A stretch of DNA of 64,000 nt from Thermovirga lienii DSM 17291 (GCA_000233775.1 CP003096.1:1700501-1764500); one strand, 5' to 3'; counted from the first letter of the stretch, positions 33,441 to 42,400 are shown. Translations and numbers: made by a program. Notes: a model not told the origin generated them from the sequence alone.

Positions 33441-35327
33441 ATGGATATCAAATCTTACGTACCAGCAGAAAAATCTATGCCTGAGTACACCGTAAAAGCC
33501 TTCGTCATAGGTATTCTTTTGGCAGCCATAATGGGCGCCACCAATGCGTACCTGGGAATGTTCGCTGGGATGACCGTTTCTGCTAGTATTCCTGCAGCGG
33601 TCATATCCATGGCCATTCTAATGGCCTTCAAGGACAAGAACATCCTTGAGAACAACATGGTTCAAACTGCAGCTTCCGCAGGTGAATCCCTTGCAGCGGG
33701 CGTAATATTCACCTTCCCCGCCCTGATAGTCATGGGCAAATATACTCAATTCCCCTATTGGTTGGTAACCATCATTTCAGCTCTGGGGGGCTCCCTAGGG
33801 GTTCTTTTCACCATCGCACTGAGAAGAGCCTTCATATCGGAGGAGAAGCTCCCATATCCTGAAGGCACGGCGTGTGCTGAAGTACTCATAGCAGGAGATA
33901 AGGGAGGAAGCCATGCCAAGCCCATATTCTACGGCGGTTTATTTGGTGGACTCTTTAAGTTCCTAGGAAGTGCAGGACTTTGGTCAAGCACAATAGAGAC
34001 GGCAAAGATGTTGGGATCCAAGGTGCTCTACTTCGGTAGCGACTTGTCGGTTGCTCTGGTAAGCGTAGGATACATAGTGGGCCTCAACATAGGCTTCTTG
34101 GTGTTTCTTGGCGGCGTCATAGCTTGGTTTATAGCCATACCTATTTATGTAGCCAGCACAGGTAATCCCGATGGATTAGGAGCGTTGGACTTGGCATGGA
34201 CGATCTGGAGCACAAAGATACGATACATGGGCGTTGGAGCTATGGTTGTGGGAGGACTTTTCAGCTTGCTTAAGCTAAGATCACCTATATCAAAAGGCAT
34301 CAAAGCCGGCCTAGAAGCTGCAAGACATAGGCAAAGCGGCAAGACCCTCCTCAGGACTGAAGAGGACATGCCCATGAACGTAGTCCTCGTTCTAATAGCG
34401 GCCTTCATAATTCCGCTCTTCTTCCTTTACACTCATGTTATAGGCTCCATGGGCGTAGCCGCCGCCTTGGCAGTAATAATGCTCATAGTAGGATTTTTCG
34501 GAAGCGCCATTGCTGGTTACCTCGCGGGAGTCGTAGGTTCATCCAATAACCCCGTATCTGGAATAACGATAATGAGCCTTCTTTTCACCGCACTGTTGCT
34601 CAAGGCGATAGGCTTGGAAGGATCAGAGGGCATGGAAGCCACGATCTTGGTAGCTGCAGTAATATGCTCCGCTGCCGCCATAGCCGGAGACACCATGCAG
34701 GATTTGGCCACTGGGCACTTGGTGGGGGCAACACCCAAAAGACAGCAGGTTTTCGAGATCGTTGGAACATTTTTCGCAGCCTTGGTGATGTGCCCCGTTC
34801 TTAACCTTCTCATACAGGCCTATGGAATCGCCGGAACTGCGACGGCAAAAGAAGGGGCCCTGGCAGCACCTCAAGCCTTCCTTATGGCAAAGGTCACAGA
34901 AGGGGTGTTCAAAGGCTCCCTTGAGTGGAAGATGGTCTTCTTTGGAGCAGGTATAGCGGTCGCTCTGATAATCATCGACGAGATACTCGCTTCCAAGAAA
35001 GCTAAGTTTAGAACTCCTGTAATGCCTGTAGCCGTTGGTATATATCTCCCCTTGAGCCTTGGCGTCCCCATCTTCTTGGGTGGGCTGGTCAAATACGCCG
35101 TTAACAAGGCCAAAGGTAACGGTTCAGGGGAAGACCTTGCAGATCCGGGAGTTCTCGCAGCAGCAGGATTGATCGCCGGAGAGGCACTGATGGGTATTAT
35201 GTTCGCGGCACTAATCGTCCTTGGCAAAGTTCCATCCATCGGCTTCAGCAACGACCTCATAGGCATAGCGCTCATAGCAGCCATAATCGCCTGGCTATTC
35301 AAAACCGGTAGTAAAAATAATGCCTGA
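33441..35327 (+). CDS. OPT-family oligopeptide transporter
   Basis: 628 residues, about 14-16 membrane helices. Start 'MPEYTVKAFVIGILLAAIMGATNAYLGMFAGMTVSASIPAAVISMAIL', 'EEKLPYPEGTACAEVLIAGD' and 'AAAIAGDTMQDLATGHLVGATPKRQQVFEIVGT' are typical of the prokaryotic OPT family, which imports peptides or siderophore-like compounds with protons. It overlaps by 8 bp a PqqD-like gene and is followed by an M20 peptidase, so uptake and hydrolysis of small peptides is the likely job. Confidence 0.9.
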   Translation: MDIKSYVPAEKSMPEYTVKAFVIGILLAAIMGATNAYLGMFAGMTVSASIPAAVISMAILMAFKDKNILENNMVQTAASAGESLAAGVIFTFPALIVMGKYTQFPYWLVTIISALGGSLGVLFTIALRRAFISEEKLPYPEGTACAEVLIAGDKGGSHAKPIFYGGLFGGLFKFLGSAGLWSSTIETAKMLGSKVLYFGSDLSVALVSVGYIVGLNIGFLVFLGGVIAWFIAIPIYVASTGNPDGLGALDLAWTIWSTKIRYMGVGAMVVGGLFSLLKLRSPISKGIKAGLEAARHRQSGKTLLRTEEDMPMNVVLVLIAAFIIPLFFLYTHVIGSMGVAAALAVIMLIVGFFGSAIAGYLAGVVGSSNNPVSGITIMSLLFTALLLKAIGLEGSEGMEATILVAAVICSAAAIAGDTMQDLATGHLVGATPKRQQVFEIVGTFFAALVMCPVLNLLIQAYGIAGTATAKEGALAAPQAFLMAKVTEGVFKGSLEWKMVFFGAGIAVALIIIDEILASKKAKFRTPVMPVAVGIYLPLSLGVPIFLGGLVKYAVNKAKGNGSGEDLADPGVLAAAGLIAGEALMGIMFAALIVLGKVPSIGFSNDLIGIALIAAIIAWLFKTGSKNNA

Positions 35328-35649
35328 TAAACTTGAGATCTACCTTAACCTTGTGCCAATAAGAAACGAAACAATCAAGCTTGATGAAGAAGAGGGGAGT
35401 CCAGTCCTTTTAGTCCCTATGGACTCCCTCTTTGACTTTTTAGCCATTAGACGCCATGGAAGGTATCGTAGATTGAAATTGGATGACCTAGGAGCCTTCG
35501 TATGGCGGCTGTGCGATGGAGAAAAAACCGTACGGGAAATAGGAGAAGAAGTGCGTAATATCTACGGAGACTCAGCAGAACCTCTGTATGAGAGATTAAT
35601 ATACTTTCTACTTGAGCTTAAAAAAAGGCACCTTCTGGAGCTAAAATAG
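35320..35649 (+). CDS. PqqD-like small protein
   Basis: 109 residues. The C-terminal 70 ('RYRRLKLDDLGAFVWRLCDGEKTVREIGEEV', 'YERLIYFLLELKKRHLLEL') fit the PqqD winged-helix fold, which binds RiPP precursor peptides for radical SAM enzymes. No radical SAM or precursor gene is visible here. It starts inside the end of the OPT gene without a clear ribosome site, so it is probably translationally coupled. The role is unknown; peptide binding next to a peptide transporter would be in keeping. Confidence 0.7.
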   Translation: MPDKLEIYLNLVPIRNETIKLDEEEGSPVLLVPMDSLFDFLAIRRHGRYRRLKLDDLGAFVWRLCDGEKTVREIGEEVRNIYGDSAEPLYERLIYFLLELKKRHLLELK

Positions 35650-35671
35650 ACACGAAAAGGTGGTGCTAAAA

Positions 35672-36925
35672 ATGGAAAGATTTGAGAATGTTTACGGCGA
35701 AGTCGAAAACTTGAAGGGGGCCATGCTGGAAACACTGGCAGAGATGATAAAAATTCCCGCCATAAGCCCTAATTACGGTTACGAAGGAGAATACGACAAA
35801 GCAGAGAAGTTGCTTGAAATAATAAAAGACTGGCCTTTTGACAAGATCGAGCGCTACGATGCTCCCGACGAAAGGGCAAAAAATGGAGTAAGACCCAACA
35901 TCCTGGCATACTATTATGGGAAAGACCACGATGAAAGCTCCAGGTTGTGGGTGTTGTCCCACCTCGACGTCGTCCCGCCAGGAGATTTGGAGAAATGGAC
36001 CATAACTGACCCCTTCACGCCTTTGATCAAGGACGACAAAATCTACGGCAGGGGGAGTGAAGACAACGGCCAAAGCATCGTCTCATCTCTATATGCTGTA
36101 AAAGCGCTGATGAACCTTGGTTTGCGCCCCAAAAAGACTGTGGTGCTCGCCTTCGTGAGCGATGAGGAGACAGGAAGCGAAAAAGGCCTGAAATGGCTAA
36201 TGGAAAACCACTCAGAGCTCTTCAGGAAAGATGACCTAGTTATAGTGCCTGACGGAGGCAACGTCGACGGCTCCTTTATAGAGGTAGCGGAAAAGAGCAT
36301 ACTATGGTTGAGGATCAAGGTGGTGGGCAAACAGGTCCATGCAAGCATGCCACAAAAGGGCATGAATGCCCATAGAATAGCGCTGAACCTCGCCTACAAG
36401 CTAGACAAGGCCTTTCACGAAAAATACAACGCAAAAGATGAACTTTTCGAACCCGCCATCTCAACCTTTGAACCCACTATGGCATCCAATCCAGCGGACT
36501 CACCAAACATTGTGCCAGGAGAACATACTTTCATCTTCGACTGCAGGGTTCTACCTAACTACAAGATAGACGATATCCTCGCAGACGCCCATAACATAGC
36601 GGAAGAACTAAAGAAAGAATTCCAGGATGAAAACCTTCCCGAGATTCACTTTGAAGTGCTTCAGAGGCTGGATGCTCCCATACCAACGGATCCAAACTCC
36701 AAGATTGTCCAATCTCTCAAAGAGGCTTTAATTAATCTGCGGGGCACGAATCCCAAGATAGGGGGAATAGGTGGCGGAACCTTCGCGGCCCACTTCAGAA
36801 AGCTGGGCATTCCTGCCGTGGTGTGGGCGACCTTGGACGAGATGGCCCACCAACCCAATGAATATGCAAAGATTTCAAACATCGTCGAGGACGCAAAAAC
36901 AATAGCCTATCTAGCCATAAATTAA
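35672..36925 (+). CDS. M20 metallopeptidase (dipeptidase type)
   Basis: About 417 residues from the ATG at 35672, behind AAAGGTGGTG; the GTG at 35660 lies in the ribosome site. All M20 ligands are present: 'VLSHLDVVPPGD', 'YGRGSEDNGQSIVS', 'FVSDEETGSEKG', 'VPDGGNVDGSF' and 'WATLDEMAHQPNEY', plus a dimerisation insert with 'VHASMPQKGMNAHRIA'. By family it cleaves dipeptides or N-acyl amino acids. The third gene of an uptake-and-hydrolysis unit with OPT and PqqD. Confidence 0.88.
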   Translation: MERFENVYGEVENLKGAMLETLAEMIKIPAISPNYGYEGEYDKAEKLLEIIKDWPFDKIERYDAPDERAKNGVRPNILAYYYGKDHDESSRLWVLSHLDVVPPGDLEKWTITDPFTPLIKDDKIYGRGSEDNGQSIVSSLYAVKALMNLGLRPKKTVVLAFVSDEETGSEKGLKWLMENHSELFRKDDLVIVPDGGNVDGSFIEVAEKSILWLRIKVVGKQVHASMPQKGMNAHRIALNLAYKLDKAFHEKYNAKDELFEPAISTFEPTMASNPADSPNIVPGEHTFIFDCRVLPNYKIDDILADAHNIAEELKKEFQDENLPEIHFEVLQRLDAPIPTDPNSKIVQSLKEALINLRGTNPKIGGIGGGTFAAHFRKLGIPAVVWATLDEMAHQPNEYAKISNIVEDAKTIAYLAIN

Positions 36926-36952
36926 AGGTGGGGGTACCCCCACCTTTAATTT
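36919..36952. terminator. Bidirectional terminator between M20 peptidase and HU genes
   Basis: A perfect 34-bp palindrome centred between 36935 and 36936 (core GGTGGGGGTACCCCCACC) with AAATTAA/TTAATTT flanks, which supply a T-rich tail on both strands. It includes the stop codon of the peptidase. Confidence 0.85.
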
Positions 36953-36982
36953 CTATAATTTCTACTTAGGATAAAAACTACA

Positions 36983-37258
36983 CTATGAAACCTTGTCTTT
37001 AAGGGCCTTGGCCGGCTTGAAAGCTGGCACTTTCCTAGCAGGAATGCTTATCGTCTTACTGGGATCCTGTGGGTTCCTGCCCTCTCTGGCCGCTCTCTCC
37101 CTAACCTCGAAGGTTCCAAAACCCGCCAGCTGAACCTTCTCCCCTTTTGCCAAGGAAGAAGCTATCTCCTCAAATAAAGCCCCCACGCTCTCTGCTGCTT
37201 TTTTGTTGCTCAGTCCAGTCTTCTTGGCAACAATCTGAATAAGTTCGGTCTTATTCAA
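36983..37258 (-). CDS. hup: HU-family DNA-binding protein
   Basis: 91 residues from a TTG at 37258, behind AAAGGAGGGAAAACT; the ATG at 37276 contains the ribosome site. The protein starts [20 protein letters not shown] and carries the DNA-intercalating arm '[43 protein letters not shown]', with the conserved Pro in 'RNP'. It forms dimers that bend and compact the chromosome. Confidence 0.95.
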   Translation of the reverse strand: MNKTELIQIVAKKTGLSNKKAAESVGALFEEIASSLAKGEKVQLAGFGTFEVRERAAREGRNPQDPSKTISIPARKVPAFKPAKALKDKVS

Positions 37259-37370
37259 AGTTTTCCCTCCTTTCAACAGCTAATCGGCGTGATGATTATT
37301 ACAGCTTCGCCTCATTTCTGCAACCATCTATTTTCAAGAGGTTAGGCACACTTATCCTTAGAGTTCCTCT

Positions 37371-38324
37371 TCACACGTAAAGATCAGTGCTCAAATATTT
37401 CAGGCCTGAGTCACAGACTAAAAACGCGATATTGTTCCCCTTTTCTTTCCCTCGCAGGAGACGAGCAGCGGCGAAAACGTGAGCGCCTGTTGAGAATCCT
37501 CCAAAAATACCTTCTATCTCCGCCAAGGCCCTTGCTCCTTCAATGGCCTCGTCATCGGTCACCGTCAAGTACTCATCCACAAGGGAAGGATCCAAAAGAG
37601 GCAAATCTCTGCAGTATCCCCCTCCCTGTATCTTATGGTTAGGGTTTCTAATCTCACCTCCGGCAAGATAAGGGGCTGAAGCTGGCTCGATTAGGTAACA
37701 CCTTATGCCTGGGTCGTGTTTTTTGAGAGCTCTTGCACATCCAACAAAGGTACCTGCAGTGCCCACGAAATCCACGAAGGCATCTATTTGGCCATCAAGG
37801 TCCTGCCACAGTTCCTCTCCCGTATGAAGCTCATGAGCCTTTGCATTGGCCTCAAGCACAAACTGATCCGCTCTGAAGGCCCCTAACTCGTTTACTATCT
37901 CCTGCGTTTTGGCCTCGACCAAAGCCAAATCCTCCCCAGAGACCTGCCCCGGAATGGAGCCAGGTGCCTGATCTACCAAGACCACCTCCGCCCCCAGAGC
38001 CTTCATCATCCTGGCCCTCTCCATTGAGTTACCCTTGGACATGACAGCCACAAAGGGATAACCCTTAACAGCGCAAACAATGGCAAGGCCAGTACCTGTA
38101 TTGCCACTAGTAAGTTCCACTACTGGCTGTCCCGGCGAAAGCATCCCCGAGGCCTCTGCCTCTTCGATTATACTTAAAGCTATCCTGTCCTTCTTGCTAT
38201 AGCCAGGATTTAGGTTTTCCAACTTTGCAAAAAGCTGTCCTTCTAGTTCCCAAGCCTTACAAAGCCTGGAAAGCTTCACCACGGGCGTGTTGCCTATGGC
38301 TCCCAAAACGCTTTCGTACAACAT
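37371..38324 (-). CDS. Cysteine synthase-like PLP enzyme (CysK/CBS family)
   Basis: About 317 residues from the ATG at 38324, right after GGAGGGGATAGGC. Fold type II: 'ESVLGAIGNTPVVKLSRL', PLP Lys in 'NPGYSKKDRIALSII' (usual form NPGGSVKDR), 'VELTSGNTGTGLAIV', 'FVGTAGTFVG' and 'GIFGGFSTGAHVFAA'. It makes cysteine or a related beta-substituted alanine from O-acetylserine or similar. The change of GGS to GYSKK around the Lys and its pairing with a GNAT-nitrilase gene two bases upstream suggest a specialised substrate. Confidence 0.82.
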   Translation of the reverse strand: MLYESVLGAIGNTPVVKLSRLCKAWELEGQLFAKLENLNPGYSKKDRIALSIIEEAEASGMLSPGQPVVELTSGNTGTGLAIVCAVKGYPFVAVMSKGNSMERARMMKALGAEVVLVDQAPGSIPGQVSGEDLALVEAKTQEIVNELGAFRADQFVLEANAKAHELHTGEELWQDLDGQIDAFVDFVGTAGTFVGCARALKKHDPGIRCYLIEPASAPYLAGGEIRNPNHKIQGGGYCRDLPLLDPSLVDEYLTVTDDEAIEGARALAEIEGIFGGFSTGAHVFAAARLLRGKEKGNNIAFLVCDSGLKYLSTDLYV

Positions 38325-38326
38325 GC

Positions 38327-39877
38327 CTATCCCCTCCTTCCTCCTTTTTTCAGCCATTGAACCTTGTAAAGATCGTCCCTTCGGCTCTGTAAGCTTCTTA
38401 CGCTTCCAGAGGTCCTGAGTTCCTTTATCAAATCTATGTCGAGGTCGGCTATCAATGCCATCTCCGTATTGGGAGTGGCTTCCGCCGCAACGGCATCATG
38501 GGGAAAAGCAAAATCGGCTGGGGTAAGGATGGCGGATTGGGAGTACTGAATATCCATGTTCTCCACTTTGGGAATATTTCCAACGCTGCCCGTTATGGCC
38601 ACGTAACACTCGTTCTCTATGGCCCTGGCTTGGGCGCAATGACGCACCCTGAGGTAACCGTTCCTGGTGTCGGTCCAATAAGGCACCAAAAGGATCGTCA
38701 TTCCCATGTCAGCCAGTATCCTAGGAAGCTCTGGGAACTCAACGTCGTAGCACACCAATATGCCTATCTTCCCCACATCGGTGTCAAATACCTTGAGTTC
38801 GTCTCCTCCCTGCAGCCCCCAGGTCATGTACTCATCTGGAGTTATGTGGAGTTTGTACTGCTTATCCCATGTTCCGTCCCTTCTACACAGGAAACACACG
38901 TTGTAGAGGGCTCCGTCCTTATATTCTGGCACGCTTCCGGAGACTATGTTTATGTTGTAGCTCAATGCCATCTTTACGAGGGCCTCTCTCATAGGTTCGG
39001 TGTACTGGGCCAGAAGACGCATGGCCTCAGCGGGATCCTTCTGGTCATAGTGGGCTATCAGGGGAACGTTGAAAAGCTCAGGAAACAGAACCAGGTCGGC
39101 CTTGTAACCCGAGACAGCATCCACGAAAAACTCCACCTGCTGCATGAAATCGTCAAAAGACGCAAAGAGTCGCATCTGCCACTGGACCACACCCAGGCGA
39201 ACATAGGTCTTGACCCTTTTTATAAGGCTTTTCTTTTCCTCGTAGTATATGTTATGCCACTCCAAGATAACTCCGTATCCCTTGGACTTGGTGTCCGCTG
39301 GCCAGTAACCTGGTACTATCCGCTTGACATGAAAGTCATTGCTCAGCTGAAAAGTTAGAACTGGATCGGTTATCTCCCTGTTTTCGACCATCCTAACGTA
39401 CTCTCCAGGCTTCATGGACGAAGCATACTTGGCATACCCGGGGATTCGGCCCCCTATGATTATCCCTTTTAGGTTTAGGGTCTCGCAAAGCTCCTTTCTT
39501 GCATCGTACAACCTCCGACCAAGGCGCATATCCCTGTAGTCAGGGTGCACAAAGACATCTATGCCGTAGAGATAATCTCCGTCCGGATCATGATTTTTAA
39601 GAGTTCCATCCCCCACTATCTGCTTGTAAGTGTGACGATCTCCATATACCGTGGAATCGATGATCAAAGAAAGGGCTGCCGCCACCACGTGCCCCTCATA
39701 CTCTATGCCAAGTTGCCCCTCAGGAAACCTTTCCACCATGCTCTCAAACTGTTTTTTCGTCCACGCTCCCCCCATGTCGGGGTATATAAGATCCATTATC
39801 TTCCTTATGTCTTCGTAGTCCTCAACTCGAAGAGTCCTTAGATTTAGCGTGGAATGATCTTTTTCTCTATTACCCAT
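38327..39877 (-). CDS. GNAT acetyltransferase-nitrilase fusion protein
   Basis: About 516 residues from the ATG at 39877 behind GGAGG. Residues about 12-190 are a GNAT domain ('LYGIDVFVHPDYRDMRLGRRLYDARKEL', the acetyl-CoA loop) and about 225-500 a carbon-nitrogen hydrolase with the complete triad: Glu in 'DLVLFPELFNVP', Lys in 'WDKQYKLHITPDEY' and Cys in 'GILVCYDVEFPELPRIL'. This fusion is known in bacteria but without a settled substrate. Together with the cysteine-synthase-like gene it may form and hydrolyse or acylate an amide or nitrile. Confidence 0.87.
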   Translation of the reverse strand: MGNREKDHSTLNLRTLRVEDYEDIRKIMDLIYPDMGGAWTKKQFESMVERFPEGQLGIEYEGHVVAAALSLIIDSTVYGDRHTYKQIVGDGTLKNHDPDGDYLYGIDVFVHPDYRDMRLGRRLYDARKELCETLNLKGIIIGGRIPGYAKYASSMKPGEYVRMVENREITDPVLTFQLSNDFHVKRIVPGYWPADTKSKGYGVILEWHNIYYEEKKSLIKRVKTYVRLGVVQWQMRLFASFDDFMQQVEFFVDAVSGYKADLVLFPELFNVPLIAHYDQKDPAEAMRLLAQYTEPMREALVKMALSYNINIVSGSVPEYKDGALYNVCFLCRRDGTWDKQYKLHITPDEYMTWGLQGGDELKVFDTDVGKIGILVCYDVEFPELPRILADMGMTILLVPYWTDTRNGYLRVRHCAQARAIENECYVAITGSVGNIPKVENMDIQYSQSAILTPADFAFPHDAVAAEATPNTEMALIADLDIDLIKELRTSGSVRSLQSRRDDLYKVQWLKKGGRRG

Positions 39878-39988
39878 AAGCACAAAACCTCCAAAGCCCT
39901 TTATTTTCCCAGTAATTATAAATCAAAGGCTCTAGTTACACCAATTTAACACGACAATCTCACAAACACACAACGCACTAATCCGGGA

Positions 39989-40031
39989 TTGACAAAATTG
40001 ACAGACATTGTATCCTTGTATGTAAGGATAC
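39989..40031 (+). promoter_or_regulatory. Promoter and inverted-repeat operator upstream of the GntR regulator
   Basis: TTGACA occurs at 39989-39994 and again at 39998-40003. GTATCCTT (40010-40017) and AAGGATAC (40024-40031) form a perfect inverted repeat with a six-base centre that covers the expected -10. GntR/FadR-type dimers bind such sites, so autoregulation is likely. Confidence 0.55.
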
Positions 40032-40058
40032 GCGCATCCGAAACGGAGGGGAAAGTTG

Positions 40059-40757
40059 ATGGATTCCGTGCTGAAAGCCATTCCTGAGGAGACTTACGTA
40101 CCAGTAAGGGTCATAGTCTACGAAACTTTACGAGAGGCCATCTTTCGCCGGGAACTCAAAGACGGCGACAAGCTGGTCGAAAGCGAGCTCGCCGAAAAGT
40201 TGAAGGTCAGCCGCACCCCTGTAAGGGAAGCTTTACGCATGCTTGAGTCAGAAGGACTTGTGGAAAGGATCCCCCGCAAGGGACTTTTCGTGAAAGGATT
40301 GTCCAAGGAGGACATAATAGAGATCTACTCCATAAGGCAGGCGCTGGAAGCCGTTGCCATAAGAGCAGTTTGCAAGAACATCACTGACGAAGAGTTAGCA
40401 GAGCTAAAAAAGCTTTACGCACAAATGGAAGATGCATTCGAAAAAGGCGACGACAACAAACTTTCCGCTCTTTCCCAAAAATTCAACGAGGCCATAGTGG
40501 CCCCTTCCAACATGCCCCGACTACTCAGTCTTATCACCACGTACCACGAGTATTTAAGCAGACTTAGATCCCTGTCCTTCAGCAGATCCTTGAGAAAAGT
40601 TCAAGCCTTGAAAGAGCATGGCCAGATACTCGAGGCAGTATCAGAACGAGACGCTGACAAGGCAGAACGACTGGTAAAAGAACATCTTGAAAACGCCATA
40701 AAGACCCTTACCATAGAATTCCCCCAAACAAAGGAAGAACCGTCGAATAACCTTTAG
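40059..40757 (+). CDS. GntR-family transcriptional regulator with FCD domain
   Basis: About 232 residues from the ATG at 40059 behind GGAGGGGAAAGTTG. N-terminal winged helix ('LVESELAEKLKVSRTPVREALRMLESEGLVERIPRKGLFV') and an all-helical FCD ligand domain ('IYSIRQALEAVAIRAV', 'EHGQILEAVSERDADKAERLVKEHLENA') typical of FadR-subfamily sensors of organic acids. It stands directly before the tricarboxylate transporter and citrate genes, so it probably senses a tricarboxylate or product. The metal-ligating His in the last motif is present. Confidence 0.88.
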   Translation: MDSVLKAIPEETYVPVRVIVYETLREAIFRRELKDGDKLVESELAEKLKVSRTPVREALRMLESEGLVERIPRKGLFVKGLSKEDIIEIYSIRQALEAVAIRAVCKNITDEELAELKKLYAQMEDAFEKGDDNKLSALSQKFNEAIVAPSNMPRLLSLITTYHEYLSRLRSLSFSRSLRKVQALKEHGQILEAVSERDADKAERLVKEHLENAIKTLTIEFPQTKEEPSNNL

Positions 40758-40862
40758 TTTCATCTTTGAATAAATCAAACATCAACCGGAAGGGAGTGAT
40801 GCAAAAAGCAAGTACCTGGAAAAATAGACAAGGAACAAAAAACAAAAAGGGAGGGCGAAGTT

Positions 40863-41855
40863 ATGAAGGGTAATTTCAAGAAATTGGTTTCGTTGATTTT
40901 GATTTCAGCTTTCATGTTATCCCTAGTTGGAGTGGCGAGCGCTGCGTGGAAACCCACCAGGCCCATAGAGATAGTGGCTCCTGCGGGACCTGGTGGCGGT
41001 TGGGACACTCTTGCGCGCGTGGTGAAAAAGGCTCTTGAGGAAGAAAAACTTGTGGACCAGCCCATCATCGTCACCAACATGCCTGGCGGTGGCGGGGCCA
41101 CCGGCTGGACGTACCTAAAGGGCAAAAAAGGTAAAGGAGAATACCTTGCAGTCAACTCCAGCTTGATCCTCCTGAATAACTTGCTTGGTAAAAGCAAATT
41201 AACTTTCAGGGATTTCACTGTTCTGGCAAACTTGCAGGCCGAATGGGAGACCATAGCGGTAAAGAGCGATGCTCCCTACTCCGACCTCAAGAGCTTCTTC
41301 GAAGCTTTGAAGACTAACCCCGACGACATGCCCATAGGCGTTGGCCCTACCCTTGGCAACGACGACCACATCCAGTTTTTGATGCTGGCCAAAAAATACG
41401 GAGTAGATCCAGCTACCGTCAAGTTCGTGGTCTATCCTGAGACCGCAGCTGGCCAGATTCCAGCGCTCCTGGGAGGCCACATAAAAGCCATAACCATAAG
41501 CCTTGGAGAGACGCTAGAGCAAGTAAAAGCCGGCAACTTGAAGCTCTTGGGCGTATCCTCCCCAGAACGCCTGGACATACTCCCTGATGTTCCCACCTAT
41601 AAGGAACAGGGAGTAGATTTAGTGTTCCCCCACTGGCGGGGCATCATGGCCGCCCCTGGCCTTTCCGATGAACAAGTCGCTTTCTGGGATTCAACCCTCA
41701 AGAAGATGGTAGAAAGCAAGACCTGGAAAGAGTCCCTAAAGAACCTGGGTTGGGACCAGTTCTACCAGAACGCAGCAGAGTACAAGGCTTACCTAGAGGA
41801 ACAGGAAAAAGAGATAAAAGACCTTCTGACAAGGGTTGGGTTGATCAAACAGTAA
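40863..41855 (+). CDS. tctC: TctC-type solute-binding protein of a tripartite tricarboxylate transporter
   Basis: 330 residues. Signal peptide 'LVSLILISAFMLSLVGVASA', mature N-terminus 'AWKPTRPIEIVAPAGPGGGWDTLARVV' (the family's P-[IV]-..-G.G.D...R motif) and 'VVYPETAAGQIPALLGGHIKAITI'. It delivers a carboxylate such as citrate in the periplasm to TctAB. Start ATG lies behind AGGGAGGGCGAAGTT. A hairpin between this gene and tctB probably sets its higher expression. Confidence 0.9.
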   Translation: MKGNFKKLVSLILISAFMLSLVGVASAAWKPTRPIEIVAPAGPGGGWDTLARVVKKALEEEKLVDQPIIVTNMPGGGGATGWTYLKGKKGKGEYLAVNSSLILLNNLLGKSKLTFRDFTVLANLQAEWETIAVKSDAPYSDLKSFFEALKTNPDDMPIGVGPTLGNDDHIQFLMLAKKYGVDPATVKFVVYPETAAGQIPALLGGHIKAITISLGETLEQVKAGNLKLLGVSSPERLDILPDVPTYKEQGVDLVFPHWRGIMAAPGLSDEQVAFWDSTLKKMVESKTWKESLKNLGWDQFYQNAAEYKAYLEEQEKEIKDLLTRVGLIKQ

Positions 41856-41873
41856 ACTCAAAAAGAGCATCGA

Positions 41874-41907
41874 CCTGGAGAGGGTCCTCATACCCTCTCC
41901 AGGTTTT
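41874..41907 (+). terminator. Stem-loop between tctC and tctB
   Basis: CCTGGAGAGGG (41874-41884) pairs perfectly with CCCTCTCCAGG (41893-41903), followed by TTTT and then the tctB ribosome site. A leaky terminator or 3' stabiliser here would raise binding-protein levels over the membrane subunits, as is common in binding-protein transport operons. Confidence 0.65.
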
Positions 41908-41923
41908 AAAGGAGGAAAATGCG

Positions 41924-42400
41924 GTGACTAAAAACGAGATTTCAGGACTTATGGCGATAATCATAAGCAGCATATACCTCTTGGCTACTTTGCGACTGCC
42001 CGAAACTGCCATGGGAGATAACATTGGCCCGAAACTCTTCCCCATTCTGGCAGGCGCCTTGGCATTTTTGTGTGGCCTTATTCTTTTACTTAAGGATCTA
42101 AGACAAAAGAAATCCAACAAAGAAATATTTCACCTGGGATTGAAGGAAAACAAGAATATATATATGAAAATAGGAATTACCATATTCCTGGGAATAGCCT
42201 ATGGCTTCGCGCTGGTTCCATTGGGATATGTAATATCTACTGCTCTGTTCATGCTGCTTGTCACCCGACTCATTAACGGCCCGCGGTGGTTAGAGAATTT
42301 ACTTTTAGCCCTTGCCTTTCCCGTGGTAACCTACGTGGTTTTCGCCATAATGCTTGGGCTTAGCCTGCCAAGGGGCTTGCTATCGTTTCTTCCCTTCTAA
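41924..42400 (+). CDS. tctB: TctB-type small membrane subunit of tricarboxylate transporter
   Basis: About 158 residues from a GTG at 41924 behind AAAGGAGGAAAATGCG; the longer frame from 41750 overlaps tctC. Four membrane helices ('LMAIIISSIYLLATL', 'LFPILAGALAFLCGLILLL', 'IGITIFLGIAYGFALVPLGYVISTALFMLLV', 'LALAFPVVTYVVFAIMLGLSL') as in TctB. Together with TctA it forms the membrane part of the carrier. Confidence 0.88.
   Translation: MTKNEISGLMAIIISSIYLLATLRLPETAMGDNIGPKLFPILAGALAFLCGLILLLKDLRQKKSNKEIFHLGLKENKNIYMKIGITIFLGIAYGFALVPLGYVISTALFMLLVTRLINGPRWLENLLLALAFPVVTYVVFAIMLGLSLPRGLLSFLPF

Noticed and set aside
40059-40757. The GntR regulator as controller of the divergent GNAT-nitrilase gene
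   Set aside because: Possible by position (180 bp apart) but the inverted repeat lies next to the regulator's own promoter and nothing similar is seen near the GNAT-nitrilase start.
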